From Desulfosediminicola flagellatus (GTDB lineage: Bacteria; Desulfobacterota; Desulfobulbia; Desulfobulbales; Desulfocapsaceae), in contig NZ_CP050698.1 in assembly GCF_005116655.2 (NCBI RefSeq), positions 3,145,489-3,209,488 of the forward strand: 64,000 nucleotides of DNA. Reading direction: 5' to 3'. The position numbers and the translations under genes are program-made. This document shows positions 17,286 to 26,926 of this stretch, piece after piece. The notes below the pieces were generated by a model that did not search any database, was not told where the DNA came from, and saw nothing but the letters and a program-made list of their open reading frames with translations. Within the stretch, counting starts at the first letter, position 1. Each line of letters starts with the position of its first letter.

Positions 17286-18068
17286 GTGGATCTCAACCTT
17301 ATACCAGTCGATCAATTTCAGGTGTTTTTAGTAGTCCTTGCAAGAGTTGCAGGATTTATCGGAGCAATACCGGTTTTTTCCTCTGCTCAATCACCGACCA
17401 AAATTAAAATCACCATGATATTTGCCTTTGCGCTGCTCCTCTACCCCGCCATGTCAAAGGGGTTACCGGCGGTGAGCTTTGCACCTCTGGCGTTTACACT
17501 GTTTCTTGTTGCAGAGGTCTTACTTGGAGCAATTATCGGCCTGGTTGCCAGACTCATATTCACCGCTGTTGAATATGGGGCAACTGTGATTGGTTTCCAA
17601 ATGGGTTTTGCTGCTGCTAATGTTTTTGACCCGACCAGTGAGCGACAGATAGCTCTGATCTCCCAGTTTCAAAATGTTTTTGCCATTCTGACATTTCTAG
17701 CGGTTGATGGACATCATCTATTTTTCAGGCTTGCAATACGATCCTTTGACCTGCTGCCCCCGGGTCACCTCAACCTCAGCGGTGATGCTGTGCCGTTTTT
17801 AATGGATCTCGGAGCAAAAATGTTTGCACTTGGTGTCCAGTTCAGTGCCCCGGTACTCGCCATCCTCCTGCTTTCAGGCCTGGTTCTTGGTATTTTGGCC
17901 CGTATCTTCCCGCAGCTCAACGTCTTCCTTCTTTCATTTCCTATAAATATCGCCACAGCATTCATTGTCATAGCTTTGACACTCGATCTTGCAAGCGCTC
18001 TGTTGCGACGGGAATTTGACCTGCTTGGGGAAACACTCATAAACATGATGGGTTACCTTAACTTCTGA
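17286..18068 (+). CDS. fliR: Flagellar export gate protein FliR
   Basis: FliR is the single-copy subunit that completes the FliP5-FliQ4-FliR1 gate. The 260-residue product is very hydrophobic, with about six membrane helices. It carries the family stretches 'ARVAGFIGAIPVFSS' and 'GFQMGFAAANVFDPTSERQ' (GFAAANVFDP). The start is a GTG eight bases after fliQ, without a strong ribosome site, suggesting translational coupling. Confidence 0.95.
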   Translation: MDLNLIPVDQFQVFLVVLARVAGFIGAIPVFSSAQSPTKIKITMIFAFALLLYPAMSKGLPAVSFAPLAFTLFLVAEVLLGAIIGLVARLIFTAVEYGATVIGFQMGFAAANVFDPTSERQIALISQFQNVFAILTFLAVDGHHLFFRLAIRSFDLLPPGHLNLSGDAVPFLMDLGAKMFALGVQFSAPVLAILLLSGLVLGILARIFPQLNVFLLSFPINIATAFIVIALTLDLASALLRREFDLLGETLINMMGYLNF

Positions 18069-18313
18069 ATACACAACAAAAGGATTGAGGTTAAAGTGGA
18101 GTAGGACTGAGTAAATTACATTGAAAATGCAATACGCATCTGAAACACTCAGTACTTTCACCTTTGACCTAAGCCATTATCTACGCTTCCAGTCTATACA
18201 GTATGCTGGAAAAACAACAGATATGGCAATAAATGAAAAGATATGGGTGGAGCCTTTTGACTAGTGTTTTATAGGCCCCATAAACATTCAATCTCCATAC
18301 AGGAGTAGCAGAA

Positions 18314-19384
18314 GTGGCAGAAGAATCCTCCTCTGGTGGTGAACGGTCTGAAGCGCCCTCGGCGAAACGGCGGGAAGATTTCAGGAAAAAGGGTCAGGTT
18401 GCACAGTCCAAGGAAGTGCAGACTGCCGCCCTGTTTACCATTGTTCTGATTTTCTGGCTCTTCTATATGCCGATTTTCTGGAATGGCCTCACAGACCTGC
18501 TCAAAGCACTCTTTCAATCTATCGACACCTTTGATGCAACTGCCTCATCAACACTTGTGCTGGCCCTGTTTATCATTCAAAAATCGATGATACTTCTGGC
18601 GCCTCTCTTTTTTCTTGTCTTGATAATCGGCTTCTTCTCAACATTTTTCCAAATAGGCTGGCTATTCACAGCTCAACCATTACTACCTGACTTCAACAAA
18701 CTGAATCCAATTTCCGGGGCTGCCAGATTTTTTTCGAAAAAATCATTTGTCGAACTACTTAAATCTTTGATAAAAGTTGCTCTTGTAGGCTGGATTGGCT
18801 ACTCCACCGTGCTCGATAAATTTGGTGAAGCTCTCTTACTTGTTGACACATCAATTGGCACAACAACTGCCTTTTTAGGCAAAACTGCTCTCCTTATTCT
18901 CGCTAAAATCTGTGCTATACTCCTCCTGATCGCCTTTATTGACTTCTTGTTTGTGCGGTGGGAAATGGAGCAGAAGATGAAAATGACTAAGCAGGAACTT
19001 AAAGAAGAATTTAAAGAAATGGAGGGTGACCCGTACATTAAGGCGCAAATCAGATCAATTCAGCAGGAAATGGCCAGAAAACGCATGATGGCTGAAGTTC
19101 CTTCAGCCGATGTGGTTGTCACAAATCCGACACATATATCGGTCGCACTGCGATATTCTTCTGGTGAAATGGATGCTCCGGTAATCGTTGCAGCAGGCAC
19201 CAATTTTATTGCTATGAAAATTCGCGAGATTGCACGGGAACACGACATACCAATCGTTGAGAACCCTCCAGTGGCTCGATTATTGCATAAATTAGACATA
19301 GGCTCACCAATACCCGAAGATATGTTCAGAGCAGTGGCTGAAATACTTGCCCATGTATATTCACTCAAAAATAAAAATATCTGA
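18314..19384 (+). CDS. flhB: Flagellar export switch protein FlhB
   Basis: FlhB is an export-gate protein; its autocleavage lets FliK switch substrate specificity. The 356-residue protein has a polar start, 'SSGGERSEAPSAKRREDFRK', and four membrane helices. The cytoplasmic domain has the autocleavage motif N271-P272-T273-H274. The start is a GTG behind AGGAG. A 245-bp gap separates it from fliR; I see no convincing promoter there. The stop overlaps the ATG of flhA (TGATG). Confidence 0.96.
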   Translation: MAEESSSGGERSEAPSAKRREDFRKKGQVAQSKEVQTAALFTIVLIFWLFYMPIFWNGLTDLLKALFQSIDTFDATASSTLVLALFIIQKSMILLAPLFFLVLIIGFFSTFFQIGWLFTAQPLLPDFNKLNPISGAARFFSKKSFVELLKSLIKVALVGWIGYSTVLDKFGEALLLVDTSIGTTTAFLGKTALLILAKICAILLLIAFIDFLFVRWEMEQKMKMTKQELKEEFKEMEGDPYIKAQIRSIQQEMARKRMMAEVPSADVVVTNPTHISVALRYSSGEMDAPVIVAAGTNFIAMKIREIAREHDIPIVENPPVARLLHKLDIGSPIPEDMFRAVAEILAHVYSLKNKNI

Positions 19385-21483
19385 TGGAACTAGCAGAAGC
19401 ACAGGCAATTATAAAAAAGATTCAAATTAAGGAACTTCTGGTACGCAGTGATGTAATTGCTGCGCTGGGCCTGGTTTCTATCCTGATGATAATGATCATC
19501 CCGATACCATCCATCATCCTGGATCTATTTCTGGCCACAAATATTACCATTGCACTGCTCATTTTGATCATCAGCTTATATGCTGCAAAAGCTGTTGAAT
19601 TTTCGATTTTTCCTTCAATTCTTCTTACAACCACACTCTTCAGGCTATCACTCAATGTGGCTTCAACCAGGCTCATTCTGTTGCATGGAGATGAAGGGCC
19701 TTCAGCTGCAGGTTCAGTAATACAATCATTTGGTCAATTTGTGGTTGGAGGAAATTATGTTGTTGGAATCGTAATATTCGCAATTCTTGTTCTGATCAAT
19801 TTCATGGTAATCACCAAAGGTGCAGGCAGGGTTGCAGAGGTTGCAGCACGTTTTACACTCGATGCTATGCCCGGTAAACAGATGGCCATTGATGCAGATT
19901 TGAATGCCGGACTTATTGATGAAAACGAAGCGCGGACCAGACGTGAAGAGATTTCAGCGGAATCCGCTTTTCACGGAGCCATGGATGGTGCTTCAAAATT
20001 TGTTAAGGGTGATGCGATTGCAGGTATTATCATTACCCTTATTAATATTGGCGCCGGGTTTGTTATCGGTGTTCTTCAAAAAGGCATGCCAGTTGCTGAA
20101 GCAGCACAAAACTATACCATATTGACTGTTGGAGATGGGCTTGTCGGCCAGATACCTGCACTCATTATCTCCACCGCTGCCGGTATGCTTGTTACCCGCT
20201 CAACAGGCGGCAAAGACTTCGGTACAGATATTCAGGTCCAGTTCTCTAAAAATTCTATTGCAATCTGGGTCGTTTCCGGAATTCTGCTACTCTTTGCTTT
20301 TATACCGGGTATGCCGTTTTTCCCTTTCATGATGCTCTCCCTCTCTCTTGCCTTCTTTGCATTTTCTCTCGACAAAAAGCAACGGGTGGAGGAAAAGGCT
20401 GTGGAGGAAGAAATTGTACCAGAAGCCCCGCTCCAGCGTGAAGAAAACTATGAGGAGATGCTCCACGTTGATCTTCTGCAGCTTGAGGTTGGTTATGGCC
20501 TGATTCCTTTTGTCGACTCGGCTCAGGATGGAGAACTGCTGACCAGAATACAATCGATTCGTAAACAGTTCGCTATTAACAATGGATTCATTGTCCCTCC
20601 GGTTCACATCAAAGATAATCTGCAACTTACCCCGAACAGGTACACACTGTCGCTAAAAGGTGTCATTGTAGCTGATTCAGAAATGCTACCTGGACATTAT
20701 ATGGCGATGGACCCCGGCATGGTGACTGAGACAATTAAAGGAATAGCCACAACAGAACCCGCGTTCGGCCTGCCGGCAATCTGGATCACTGAAGACAAAA
20801 AAGACAGGGCACAATTGGCTGGATACACCGTTGTCGATTGCACCACAGTTATGGCAACCCACATAAGTGAAGTTATCAAACAGCATGCCCATGAACTTAT
20901 CGGCAGACAGGAAGTTCAGGGTCTACTCGATAATCTTGCCAAACATTATCCTAAACTCGTTGAAGAACTTGTGCCGACAGTCCTCTCACTCGGAACCATT
21001 ATGAGAGTGTTGCAGAATCTGCTGAAAGAAGGTGTATCTATTCGCGACCTCCGATCTATTCTCGAAACAATGGCGGATTGGGCACCAGTTACGCAGGATA
21101 TTGAAATATTGACAGAGTATGTACGTCATTCACTGGCAAGAACCATCAGTTCACAACTCGCTGTGGACGGAGTGATTCCACTTATTACTCTGGCGAAAGA
21201 GGTTGAAGACGCAATTCAGAGCTCAATACAACACCGGGAAACCGGGACATATCTGGCCATCGATCCGCAGATAGCCCAGAAAATCCTTGATTCAATTGGT
21301 CAGGCTATCCCGCTCTTTGAGGGCGGAAGCAGACCGACACTGCTGGCAGCACCTCAGATTCGTCCTCATGTCAGAAGCCTGACTGAACGTTACTACCCTG
21401 CCCTAGCAGTTCTGTCACATAATGAAATAAGCGCTAACTTAAAAGTACGATCACTCGGGACGGTAACCTTAAATGCAAGTTAG
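19384..21483 (+). CDS. flhA: Flagellar export gate protein FlhA
   Basis: FlhA forms the nonameric ring of the export gate that docks late chaperone-substrate complexes. At 699 residues it is normal. About eight N-terminal membrane helices precede a large cytoplasmic domain. The family signature in the central loop includes 'GKQMAIDADLNAGLI' and 'REEISAESAFHGAMDGASKF' (ESAFHGAMDGASKFV). The stop overlaps flhF by 11 bp, so the two are probably co-translated. Confidence 0.97.
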   Translation: MELAEAQAIIKKIQIKELLVRSDVIAALGLVSILMIMIIPIPSIILDLFLATNITIALLILIISLYAAKAVEFSIFPSILLTTTLFRLSLNVASTRLILLHGDEGPSAAGSVIQSFGQFVVGGNYVVGIVIFAILVLINFMVITKGAGRVAEVAARFTLDAMPGKQMAIDADLNAGLIDENEARTRREEISAESAFHGAMDGASKFVKGDAIAGIIITLINIGAGFVIGVLQKGMPVAEAAQNYTILTVGDGLVGQIPALIISTAAGMLVTRSTGGKDFGTDIQVQFSKNSIAIWVVSGILLLFAFIPGMPFFPFMMLSLSLAFFAFSLDKKQRVEEKAVEEEIVPEAPLQREENYEEMLHVDLLQLEVGYGLIPFVDSAQDGELLTRIQSIRKQFAINNGFIVPPVHIKDNLQLTPNRYTLSLKGVIVADSEMLPGHYMAMDPGMVTETIKGIATTEPAFGLPAIWITEDKKDRAQLAGYTVVDCTTVMATHISEVIKQHAHELIGRQEVQGLLDNLAKHYPKLVEELVPTVLSLGTIMRVLQNLLKEGVSIRDLRSILETMADWAPVTQDIEILTEYVRHSLARTISSQLAVDGVIPLITLAKEVEDAIQSSIQHRETGTYLAIDPQIAQKILDSIGQAIPLFEGGSRPTLLAAPQIRPHVRSLTERYYPALAVLSHNEISANLKVRSLGTVTLNAS

Positions 21484-22846
21484 AGTATTTGAATCACACG
21501 ACATGGCATCAGGTCTTAAACTGGTTCGTAAAGAGCTTGGACCAGATGCGCTCATACTTTCCACCAAAACCGTGAAAAACGGCAAGCTTGGTCTACTTGG
21601 GAAACCAACCATAGAGATAACTGCCGCCATTGATTCAGCATGGCATAAAGAGCAGCAGGAAAGAAAAAAACCTTCAGCAATGAGCACGACCAGAAAGAAG
21701 AAGAAAAACACCTTCGCCCCCGAACCCATGGTTGGAAAAGAATATACACATATCAACACGACAATCGGCGATGATGATCTTGAACTCGATTACGGTTACG
21801 ACAGCACAGAAAACATTGATCACCATCAGGTTCGAAAGCTGTTCAGCAGTACCAGGTCACAACCAGCTGGTGACCTGCCCCAGGAACTGACACTACACAA
21901 CGAAGTTGCTGAACTCAGAAATATGGTAAAGCTCATAGCCGGCCAGCTCGGTGAAACTGAGCGAACAACCGACTCTATTCAAGATCCTCACGCAGAAATC
22001 CCTCAGGGAAATATGGCCTTACGCGAACGGCTCAACCGTATCAACCAGATCAAAAACCCTGTAATCAAGTTACTTAACGAACATGGAATTGATAGCGACA
22101 CAGCAACAACTATAGCCAATTTTGCGAAAGAACAGCTTAAAGGTGAAGAACTCGAAGATTCGGAGAAAATTCGTAAATTCGTAATCGCAACCATAGAAAG
22201 TCTGACCGAAGTTCAACCACCCGATTTTGAAAACAGCACAGAACAGATACGTATCGGATTAATAGGCCCCACAGGTGTTGGAAAAACCACTTCCATTGCA
22301 AAACTGGCTGCTCATTATCTCAGTAATTACTCAAATTCAGTAGCTCTCATCACCATCGACACCTATCGTATTGCCGCTGTGGAACAAATTAAGGTGTATG
22401 GTGAAATCATGCACCTTCCTGTTGATGTTGTAATTTCTCCAGACCAACTCGAAGACGCCTTAAAGCGCCACGCGGACAAATCGCTTATCCTTATTGATAC
22501 TGCAGGCAGAAGCCCCAAAGACACCCTCAGTATCCAGGAACTTTCTTCTTTTTTACGACCTGATTTCAATATTGAAAAACATCTTGTTCTTTCTGCCACA
22601 ACGCGGGAGAATGAACTACTGGATGCCATCCAGAAGTTTGCCGCGGTAGGCATTGACAGGACCATATTCACCAAGGTCGATGAGTGCATGAGAACCGGTG
22701 TTATCCTCAACGTTCAGATTCAAAACGACGCTCCCCTCTCATACATTGCAAACGGCCAGCGAGTACCGGAAGATCTGCTACAGATTACCAAACGCTCGGT
22801 TGCGGAACTGATCATGTCACCCCACCAAGGAATTACCCATGAATAA
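21473..22846 (+). CDS. flhF: Flagellar placement GTPase FlhF
   Basis: FlhF is an SRP-family GTPase that marks the site, and usually the number, of polar flagella. The 457-residue protein has the B-domain start 'VRVFESHDMASGLKLVRKEL' and a basic linker. The NG domain follows, with P-loop 'GPTGVGKTTSIAKLA' near 263-277. The G motifs 'DTAGR' and 'TKVDE' are present. It overlaps flhA upstream and flhG downstream. The FlhF/FlhG pair suggests polar flagella in low number. Confidence 0.95.
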   Translation: MQVRVFESHDMASGLKLVRKELGPDALILSTKTVKNGKLGLLGKPTIEITAAIDSAWHKEQQERKKPSAMSTTRKKKKNTFAPEPMVGKEYTHINTTIGDDDLELDYGYDSTENIDHHQVRKLFSSTRSQPAGDLPQELTLHNEVAELRNMVKLIAGQLGETERTTDSIQDPHAEIPQGNMALRERLNRINQIKNPVIKLLNEHGIDSDTATTIANFAKEQLKGEELEDSEKIRKFVIATIESLTEVQPPDFENSTEQIRIGLIGPTGVGKTTSIAKLAAHYLSNYSNSVALITIDTYRIAAVEQIKVYGEIMHLPVDVVISPDQLEDALKRHADKSLILIDTAGRSPKDTLSIQELSSFLRPDFNIEKHLVLSATTRENELLDAIQKFAAVGIDRTIFTKVDECMRTGVILNVQIQNDAPLSYIANGQRVPEDLLQITKRSVAELIMSPHQGITHE

Positions 22847-23747
22847 TACAACCCAAATGGCTTCCGATCAGGCGAAAACCCTGCGTGCCCTCAACACGAG
22901 AAAAGAAAAGGACACGCTGCCTGCCGATACTGATCATGTCACACATGTGTATGCCATAACCAGCGGCAAAGGTGGCGTAGGTAAAACCGCTGTCACCGCT
23001 AATCTCGCATACACTCTGGCCAAACTCGGTAAAAGAGTGCTTATACTTGACGCTGATCTCGGGCTTGCAAACATCGATGTTGTTTTCGGCCTGACCCCCA
23101 TGTACAACCTGAACCATTTTTTTTCAGGAGATCAGGAACTTGAATCAATTCTCGTTAAAGGACCACTGGGAATTAAAATTCTCCCGGCAGGATCTGGATT
23201 GCAGAATTTCATCCGTCTCAACTCACAACAAAAAATGAAGTTGCTCGACGGACTTGACTCACTGCACAACAGTTTTGATTATGTACTTATTGACACTGAA
23301 GCAGGTATCTCTGAAAATGTAACCTACTTCAACACTGCTGCTCAGGAGATACTTGTCGTCACTACTCCTGAACCTACAGCGATAACAGATGCATATGCAC
23401 TGATGAAACTGCTCTCAACAAAATTTCATGAGAAACACTTCAACCTTGTCGTTAACCAGATTCAAAATGAGGATGAAGCACTCGAGGTATATAAAAAGCT
23501 CACGATGGTAGCAAACAGGTATCTGGACATATCTATTGATTACATGGGTTCAGTACCTAATGATAGACAGATGATAGACTCTATCCGAAAACAGAAGGTG
23601 ATTATTGACCTCTATCCAAACTCAAAAATCACTGCAGCATTTAGTGAAATTGCCGCTAGAATATGTATGGAGCCATCACATTCCGAGCCAAAAGGAAACC
23701 TGCAATTCTTCTGGAATAAACTACTTAACCTAGGAAATAAAGGCTAA
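22839..23747 (+). CDS. flhG: MinD-like flagellar number regulator FlhG (FleN)
   Basis: FlhG is a MinD-like ATPase that limits flagellar number by opposing FlhF. The 302-residue protein has the deviant Walker A motif 'SGKGGVGKT' near residues 46-54 and 'LILDADLGLANIDVVFG' after it. 'YVLIDTEAGI' is the Walker B region, with Glu where many MinD-type proteins have Gly. It overlaps flhF by eight bases and precedes fliA, the standard order. Confidence 0.94.
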   Translation: MNNTTQMASDQAKTLRALNTRKEKDTLPADTDHVTHVYAITSGKGGVGKTAVTANLAYTLAKLGKRVLILDADLGLANIDVVFGLTPMYNLNHFFSGDQELESILVKGPLGIKILPAGSGLQNFIRLNSQQKMKLLDGLDSLHNSFDYVLIDTEAGISENVTYFNTAAQEILVVTTPEPTAITDAYALMKLLSTKFHEKHFNLVVNQIQNEDEALEVYKKLTMVANRYLDISIDYMGSVPNDRQMIDSIRKQKVIIDLYPNSKITAAFSEIAARICMEPSHSEPKGNLQFFWNKLLNLGNKG

Positions 23748-23755
23748 CCGTAACA

Positions 23756-24487
23756 ATGCTCTACAGCCAGAAAAACATCCCTGAAGATAGAACCAAGATG
23801 ATTCAGGAAAACCTATATCTTGTTGACATCCTTGTCGGCCGCATGGTTACTCAAGTGCCGTCCTTCATGAACAGGGATGATATGAAAAGTGCTGGGATGA
23901 TGGGGTTGCTGGATGCCGCAAACAAATTTGATCCATCAAAAAACATTCTATTTAAAACATTTGCAGAGCACCGAATTCGTGGATCAATTCTTGATGAAAT
24001 GCGAAAACTCGATTGGTTTTCACGCTCCTTACGGGATAAACAAAACAGGATCGGAAAAACCATAGCAGCTCTTGAGTTCAAACTCGGTCGCGATCCCGAA
24101 GAGCATGAAGTTGCAAAGGCTATGGATATTACGCTTGAACAGTATCAGCGCCTTCTTGGTGAAGTAAGTCATCTGGGGTGCGTCAGTTTGAACGAAACTC
24201 TTGATCACTCCGATGGAGGACGTTCTTTTCTCGACTCACTTATAGAGACAAACGCCGACATGATGCCAGGACATCGGCTTGAAGCAGCAGAACTGACAAA
24301 AATTATTGCAGAGGTGCTTGAGCAACTTTCAGAAAAAGAACGGCTGGTCATATCTCTTTACTACTATGAAGAATTGACACAAAAAGAAATTGCAGAGATA
24401 CTCACACTTTCTGAAGGCAGAGTATCACAATTACACAGCCAGGCGCTCATCAAACTTAAAACCAAGGTCCAGTCCCGGCTGCCATAA
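23756..24487 (+). CDS. fliA: Flagellar sigma factor FliA (sigma-28)
   Basis: FliA directs RNA polymerase to late flagellar promoters and is held inactive by FlgM until the hook is complete. The 243-residue protein shows sigma region 2 ('MMGLLDAANKFDPSKNILFKTFAEHRIRGSILDEMR', quoted in part as FKTFAEHRIRGSILDEMR). Region 3 follows, then a C-terminal region-4 helix-turn-helix, 'LTQKEIAEILTLSEGRVSQL'. Candidate target sites are at 25025-25051 and 48486-48513. Confidence 0.96.
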   Translation: MLYSQKNIPEDRTKMIQENLYLVDILVGRMVTQVPSFMNRDDMKSAGMMGLLDAANKFDPSKNILFKTFAEHRIRGSILDEMRKLDWFSRSLRDKQNRIGKTIAALEFKLGRDPEEHEVAKAMDITLEQYQRLLGEVSHLGCVSLNETLDHSDGGRSFLDSLIETNADMMPGHRLEAAELTKIIAEVLEQLSEKERLVISLYYYEELTQKEIAEILTLSEGRVSQLHSQALIKLKTKVQSRLP

Positions 24488-24915
24488 TGGTTTCAGAATA
24501 TCTCTCCTACCCAGATATAGTTGCAATCTTTGCATTCCTGCTGGTCGTTTGTGTTTTTATCCGTGCTCTTTTTTTCAGGAAACAGACAGACCGATTGTCT
24601 GACGACCTGCGACTCACACAGCAAGAACTGGCAATCGCCCTGGCTGACTTAGAAGTTTCACAACGAAAGCAGACAGTTAATCTCGGTTTTCAGGACGATC
24701 TCCAGAATGCTGAACTCACTATGAAGCTCCAGCAACCGCGTCTTTCAGCTCAATACGGGAATAGATCCACCACAACTCCTGAACGCTACCTCTATGTCCG
24801 ATCTCTTGCCGAAAAAGGAATGAGTGCTGAAGAAATCGCATCAATACTTCAGATCTCAATTCATGAGGCTCAACAATTAGTAAATCTGTCGAAACTGGCC
24901 ATCGTCTCGCAGTAA
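24487..24915 (+). CDS. Membrane-anchored small HTH-like protein (DUF2802/DUF6115 type)
   Basis: The 142-residue protein has one N-terminal membrane helix (about 10-31). A coiled-coil segment follows (about 36-75). The C-terminus has a helix-turn-helix-like part, 'VRSLAEKGMSAEEIASILQI' and 'SIHEAQQLV'. Proteins of this form often lie next to fliA in flagellar clusters and resemble the DUF2802/DUF6115 families. Its start overlaps the last base of fliA, so it is co-translated. The HTH-like part seems tethered to the membrane and may act in protein binding; its role is unknown. Confidence 0.7.
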   Translation: MVSEYLSYPDIVAIFAFLLVVCVFIRALFFRKQTDRLSDDLRLTQQELAIALADLEVSQRKQTVNLGFQDDLQNAELTMKLQQPRLSAQYGNRSTTTPERYLYVRSLAEKGMSAEEIASILQISIHEAQQLVNLSKLAIVSQ

Positions 24916-24978
24916 TTCACCAATCCTATACACAGCATACTCCCTCCGTATCATCTCTAAACGCATTAACGCCTGAAC

Positions 24979-25051
24979 TTATCGGTCTTTTCAAGCCAAC
25001 TCAAAGAATTCATGAAGTTTTCTTTAAGATTTCCATTCTCGTGACCGATAA
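24979..25051. repeat. Inverted repeat TTATCGGTC ... GACCGATAA
   Basis: A perfect 9-bp inverted repeat (24979-24987 and 25043-25051) is separated by 55 bases. The right arm is the -10 box of the sigma-28-type promoter described separately. The left arm places the same box on the minus strand, but its -35 region is poor. Confidence 0.5.
25025..25051 (+). promoter_or_regulatory. Sigma-28 (FliA) type promoter upstream of flgF
   Basis: TAAGATTT, an 11-base spacer and ACCGATAA match the sigma-28 consensus TAAAGTTT-N11-GCCGATAA, with two mismatches in -35 and one in -10. It lies 222 bp ahead of flgF, inside a 357-bp gap (24916-25272) without genes. A smaller hairpin (TAAGGC/GCCTTA, 25134-25154) lies between it and flgF. 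Confidence 0.65.
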
Positions 25052-25272
25052 AACCTTATGCCAATTATATATTTTGACACATCTTCAATTGTGCAATGTT
25101 TATGCGTTTCAGCTGAAAACTATCCAATGTCCGTAAGGCCACTTTTTTGCCTTAAACAGATTGGGCTTAAGCTGGCTAAGTGACTGTTCAAGAAATGCTT
25201 CAAAAAGAAAAAATAGCAATTTCGTTGAACTTTGAATGTTTTGACATGTGACTAACAAACTCAGGTATTTCA

Positions 25273-26022
25273 ATGGTATCAGGAAAATACAGTGCAGTTG
25301 CAGGAGCAGTTTCCCGCGAACAGAGCATAGCCAACATTTCGGCCAACCTCGCTAATGTTAATACCAACGGATATAAACGAACCGGTATGTCGTTTGAATC
25401 CCTGTTGCGTGGTGAGCGGCAGACTCAGGAAGCTAAAGGTATCAATTACAACCGGGTCCGACAGAACATTACAGACCTCACCCAGGGTGGAGTTCGAGAG
25501 ACCGGCAATCCATACGATCTGGCAATAGCAGGTGATGGATTCTTTAAAGTTGAGGGCCCTAATGGCCCGTTGTACACACGAAGAGGTGACTTTTTAGTTG
25601 ATCAGGAAGGTGTCTTGCGCACATCAAACGGCCAGGCTGTCCTTAATGATGGCAACGCCCAGATTACAATACCTGACACAGAAACAGGGAGAGTGACTGT
25701 TGGCGAAAAAGGCACGATTACGCTTGTTACTCCTGATGGTATCAGTGCAGAAGTTGGGCAGGTTGCGGTTGTTGGAATAAACGACAGATTTCTGCTCAAG
25801 CGAGAGACAGATACAACGTTTTCACTCAAAGATGGAGGCAACGAAGTTCCACCTGAAAATTTTCAAATACTTCAGGGAAACCTCGAATTATCAAACGTTA
25901 ATATGACCGAAGAAATGACCAAGCTGATTAACAGTTACAGGACCTTTGAAACATATCACAAGGTGCTTGAAGGATTTTCAAGGCTTGGCCAGGTGCAGGA
26001 TGAACTTGGAACTATCGGCTAA
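25273..26022 (+). CDS. flgF: Flagellar basal-body rod protein FlgF
   Basis: FlgF is a proximal rod protein joining FlgC to the FlgG distal rod. The 249-residue length is typical. Signatures are the N-terminal 'NISANLANVNTNGYKRTG', the central 'YDLAIAGDGFFKVEG', and the C-terminal 'QGNLELSNVNMTEEMTKLI' (LELSNVNMTEEM). It is paired with flgG 108 bp downstream. The gap before it carries a sigma-28-type promoter. Confidence 0.93.
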   Translation: MVSGKYSAVAGAVSREQSIANISANLANVNTNGYKRTGMSFESLLRGERQTQEAKGINYNRVRQNITDLTQGGVRETGNPYDLAIAGDGFFKVEGPNGPLYTRRGDFLVDQEGVLRTSNGQAVLNDGNAQITIPDTETGRVTVGEKGTITLVTPDGISAEVGQVAVVGINDRFLLKRETDTTFSLKDGGNEVPPENFQILQGNLELSNVNMTEEMTKLINSYRTFETYHKVLEGFSRLGQVQDELGTIG

Positions 26023-26130
26023 TTAAAACCAGTATTTTTGTTTTGTGTTGCATGTTTTTAGCACTGTGTATTTTCAGTTGTAGTGTACAGTCTTGTCACT
26101 TTAGACCAACCTTATTGATAGGATAATATA

Positions 26131-26916
26131 ATGATTCGATCCTTATGGACCGGCACTTCCGGAATGAACGCCCAGCAGTTGAACACCGACGTAATTGCGA
26201 ATAACCTCGCAAACGTTTCAACCACCGGATTTAAGAAAAGCAAAACAGATTTCCAGGATCTTCTCTATCAAACCATAAAAGTACCCGGCAGTCAGACTTC
26301 TGCCGATACCCAATCTCCCACTGGCATCCTCGTTGGTCTCGGCGTAAAACCGGCAGCAGTCACCAAGGTTTTCACCCAGGGTGATCTAATCCAGACAGAA
26401 AATGAACTGGATGTTGCTATTGAAGGCGAAGGTTTTTTTCAGATTGAGCAACCTAACGGAAATACAGGGTACACGCGCGCAGGTGCACTCAAACGTGACA
26501 GTGACGGAAGACTGACGAATTCTGACGGCTATCCGGTACTTCCTGCCATCACAATTCCTGACTCATCCAGGCAAATAACCATCGGCGAATCCGGAATTGT
26601 CAGTGCCATCGTTGGTGATGATACAGAGCAGACTGAACTTGGCACCCTTGAGTTGGCAACATTTACAAACAACGCGGGTTTATCAGCCATAGGGAAAAAT
26701 CTGTTTCAGGAAACTGCAGCATCCGGCACAGCCACTATCGGTACCCCGGGTGAAGACGGATTTGGCACCTTACTGCAAACCTTTCTTGAAGGCTCAAATG
26801 TCAATATCGTAGAAGAACTTGCAAGCCTCATTACCACTCAGAGAGCTTATGAGATCAATTCCAAAACGATCCAGACATCTGATGAAATGATGCAAACAAC
26901 CAACAACCTCATCTAA
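26131..26916 (+). CDS. flgG: Flagellar distal rod protein FlgG
   Basis: FlgG builds the distal rod that crosses the periplasm. The 261-residue length is exact for the family. The N-terminus, 'SLWTGTSGMNAQQLNTDVIA' and 'NNLANVSTTGFKKSK', is diagnostic. The middle has 'DVAIEGEGFFQIEQ', and the C-terminus has 'LITTQRAYEINSKTIQTSDEM' (TQRAYEINSK). Confidence 0.97.
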   Translation: MIRSLWTGTSGMNAQQLNTDVIANNLANVSTTGFKKSKTDFQDLLYQTIKVPGSQTSADTQSPTGILVGLGVKPAAVTKVFTQGDLIQTENELDVAIEGEGFFQIEQPNGNTGYTRAGALKRDSDGRLTNSDGYPVLPAITIPDSSRQITIGESGIVSAIVGDDTEQTELGTLELATFTNNAGLSAIGKNLFQETAASGTATIGTPGEDGFGTLLQTFLEGSNVNIVEELASLITTQRAYEINSKTIQTSDEMMQTTNNLI

Positions 26917-26926
26917 CAGCAGTCTT

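Noticed and set aside
25191..25206. Possible sigma-54 box TGGCTAAGTGACTGT upstream of flgF (approximate position near 25172-25190)
   Set aside because: The -12 element has GT in place of the invariant GC, and a better sigma-28-type site lies nearby.
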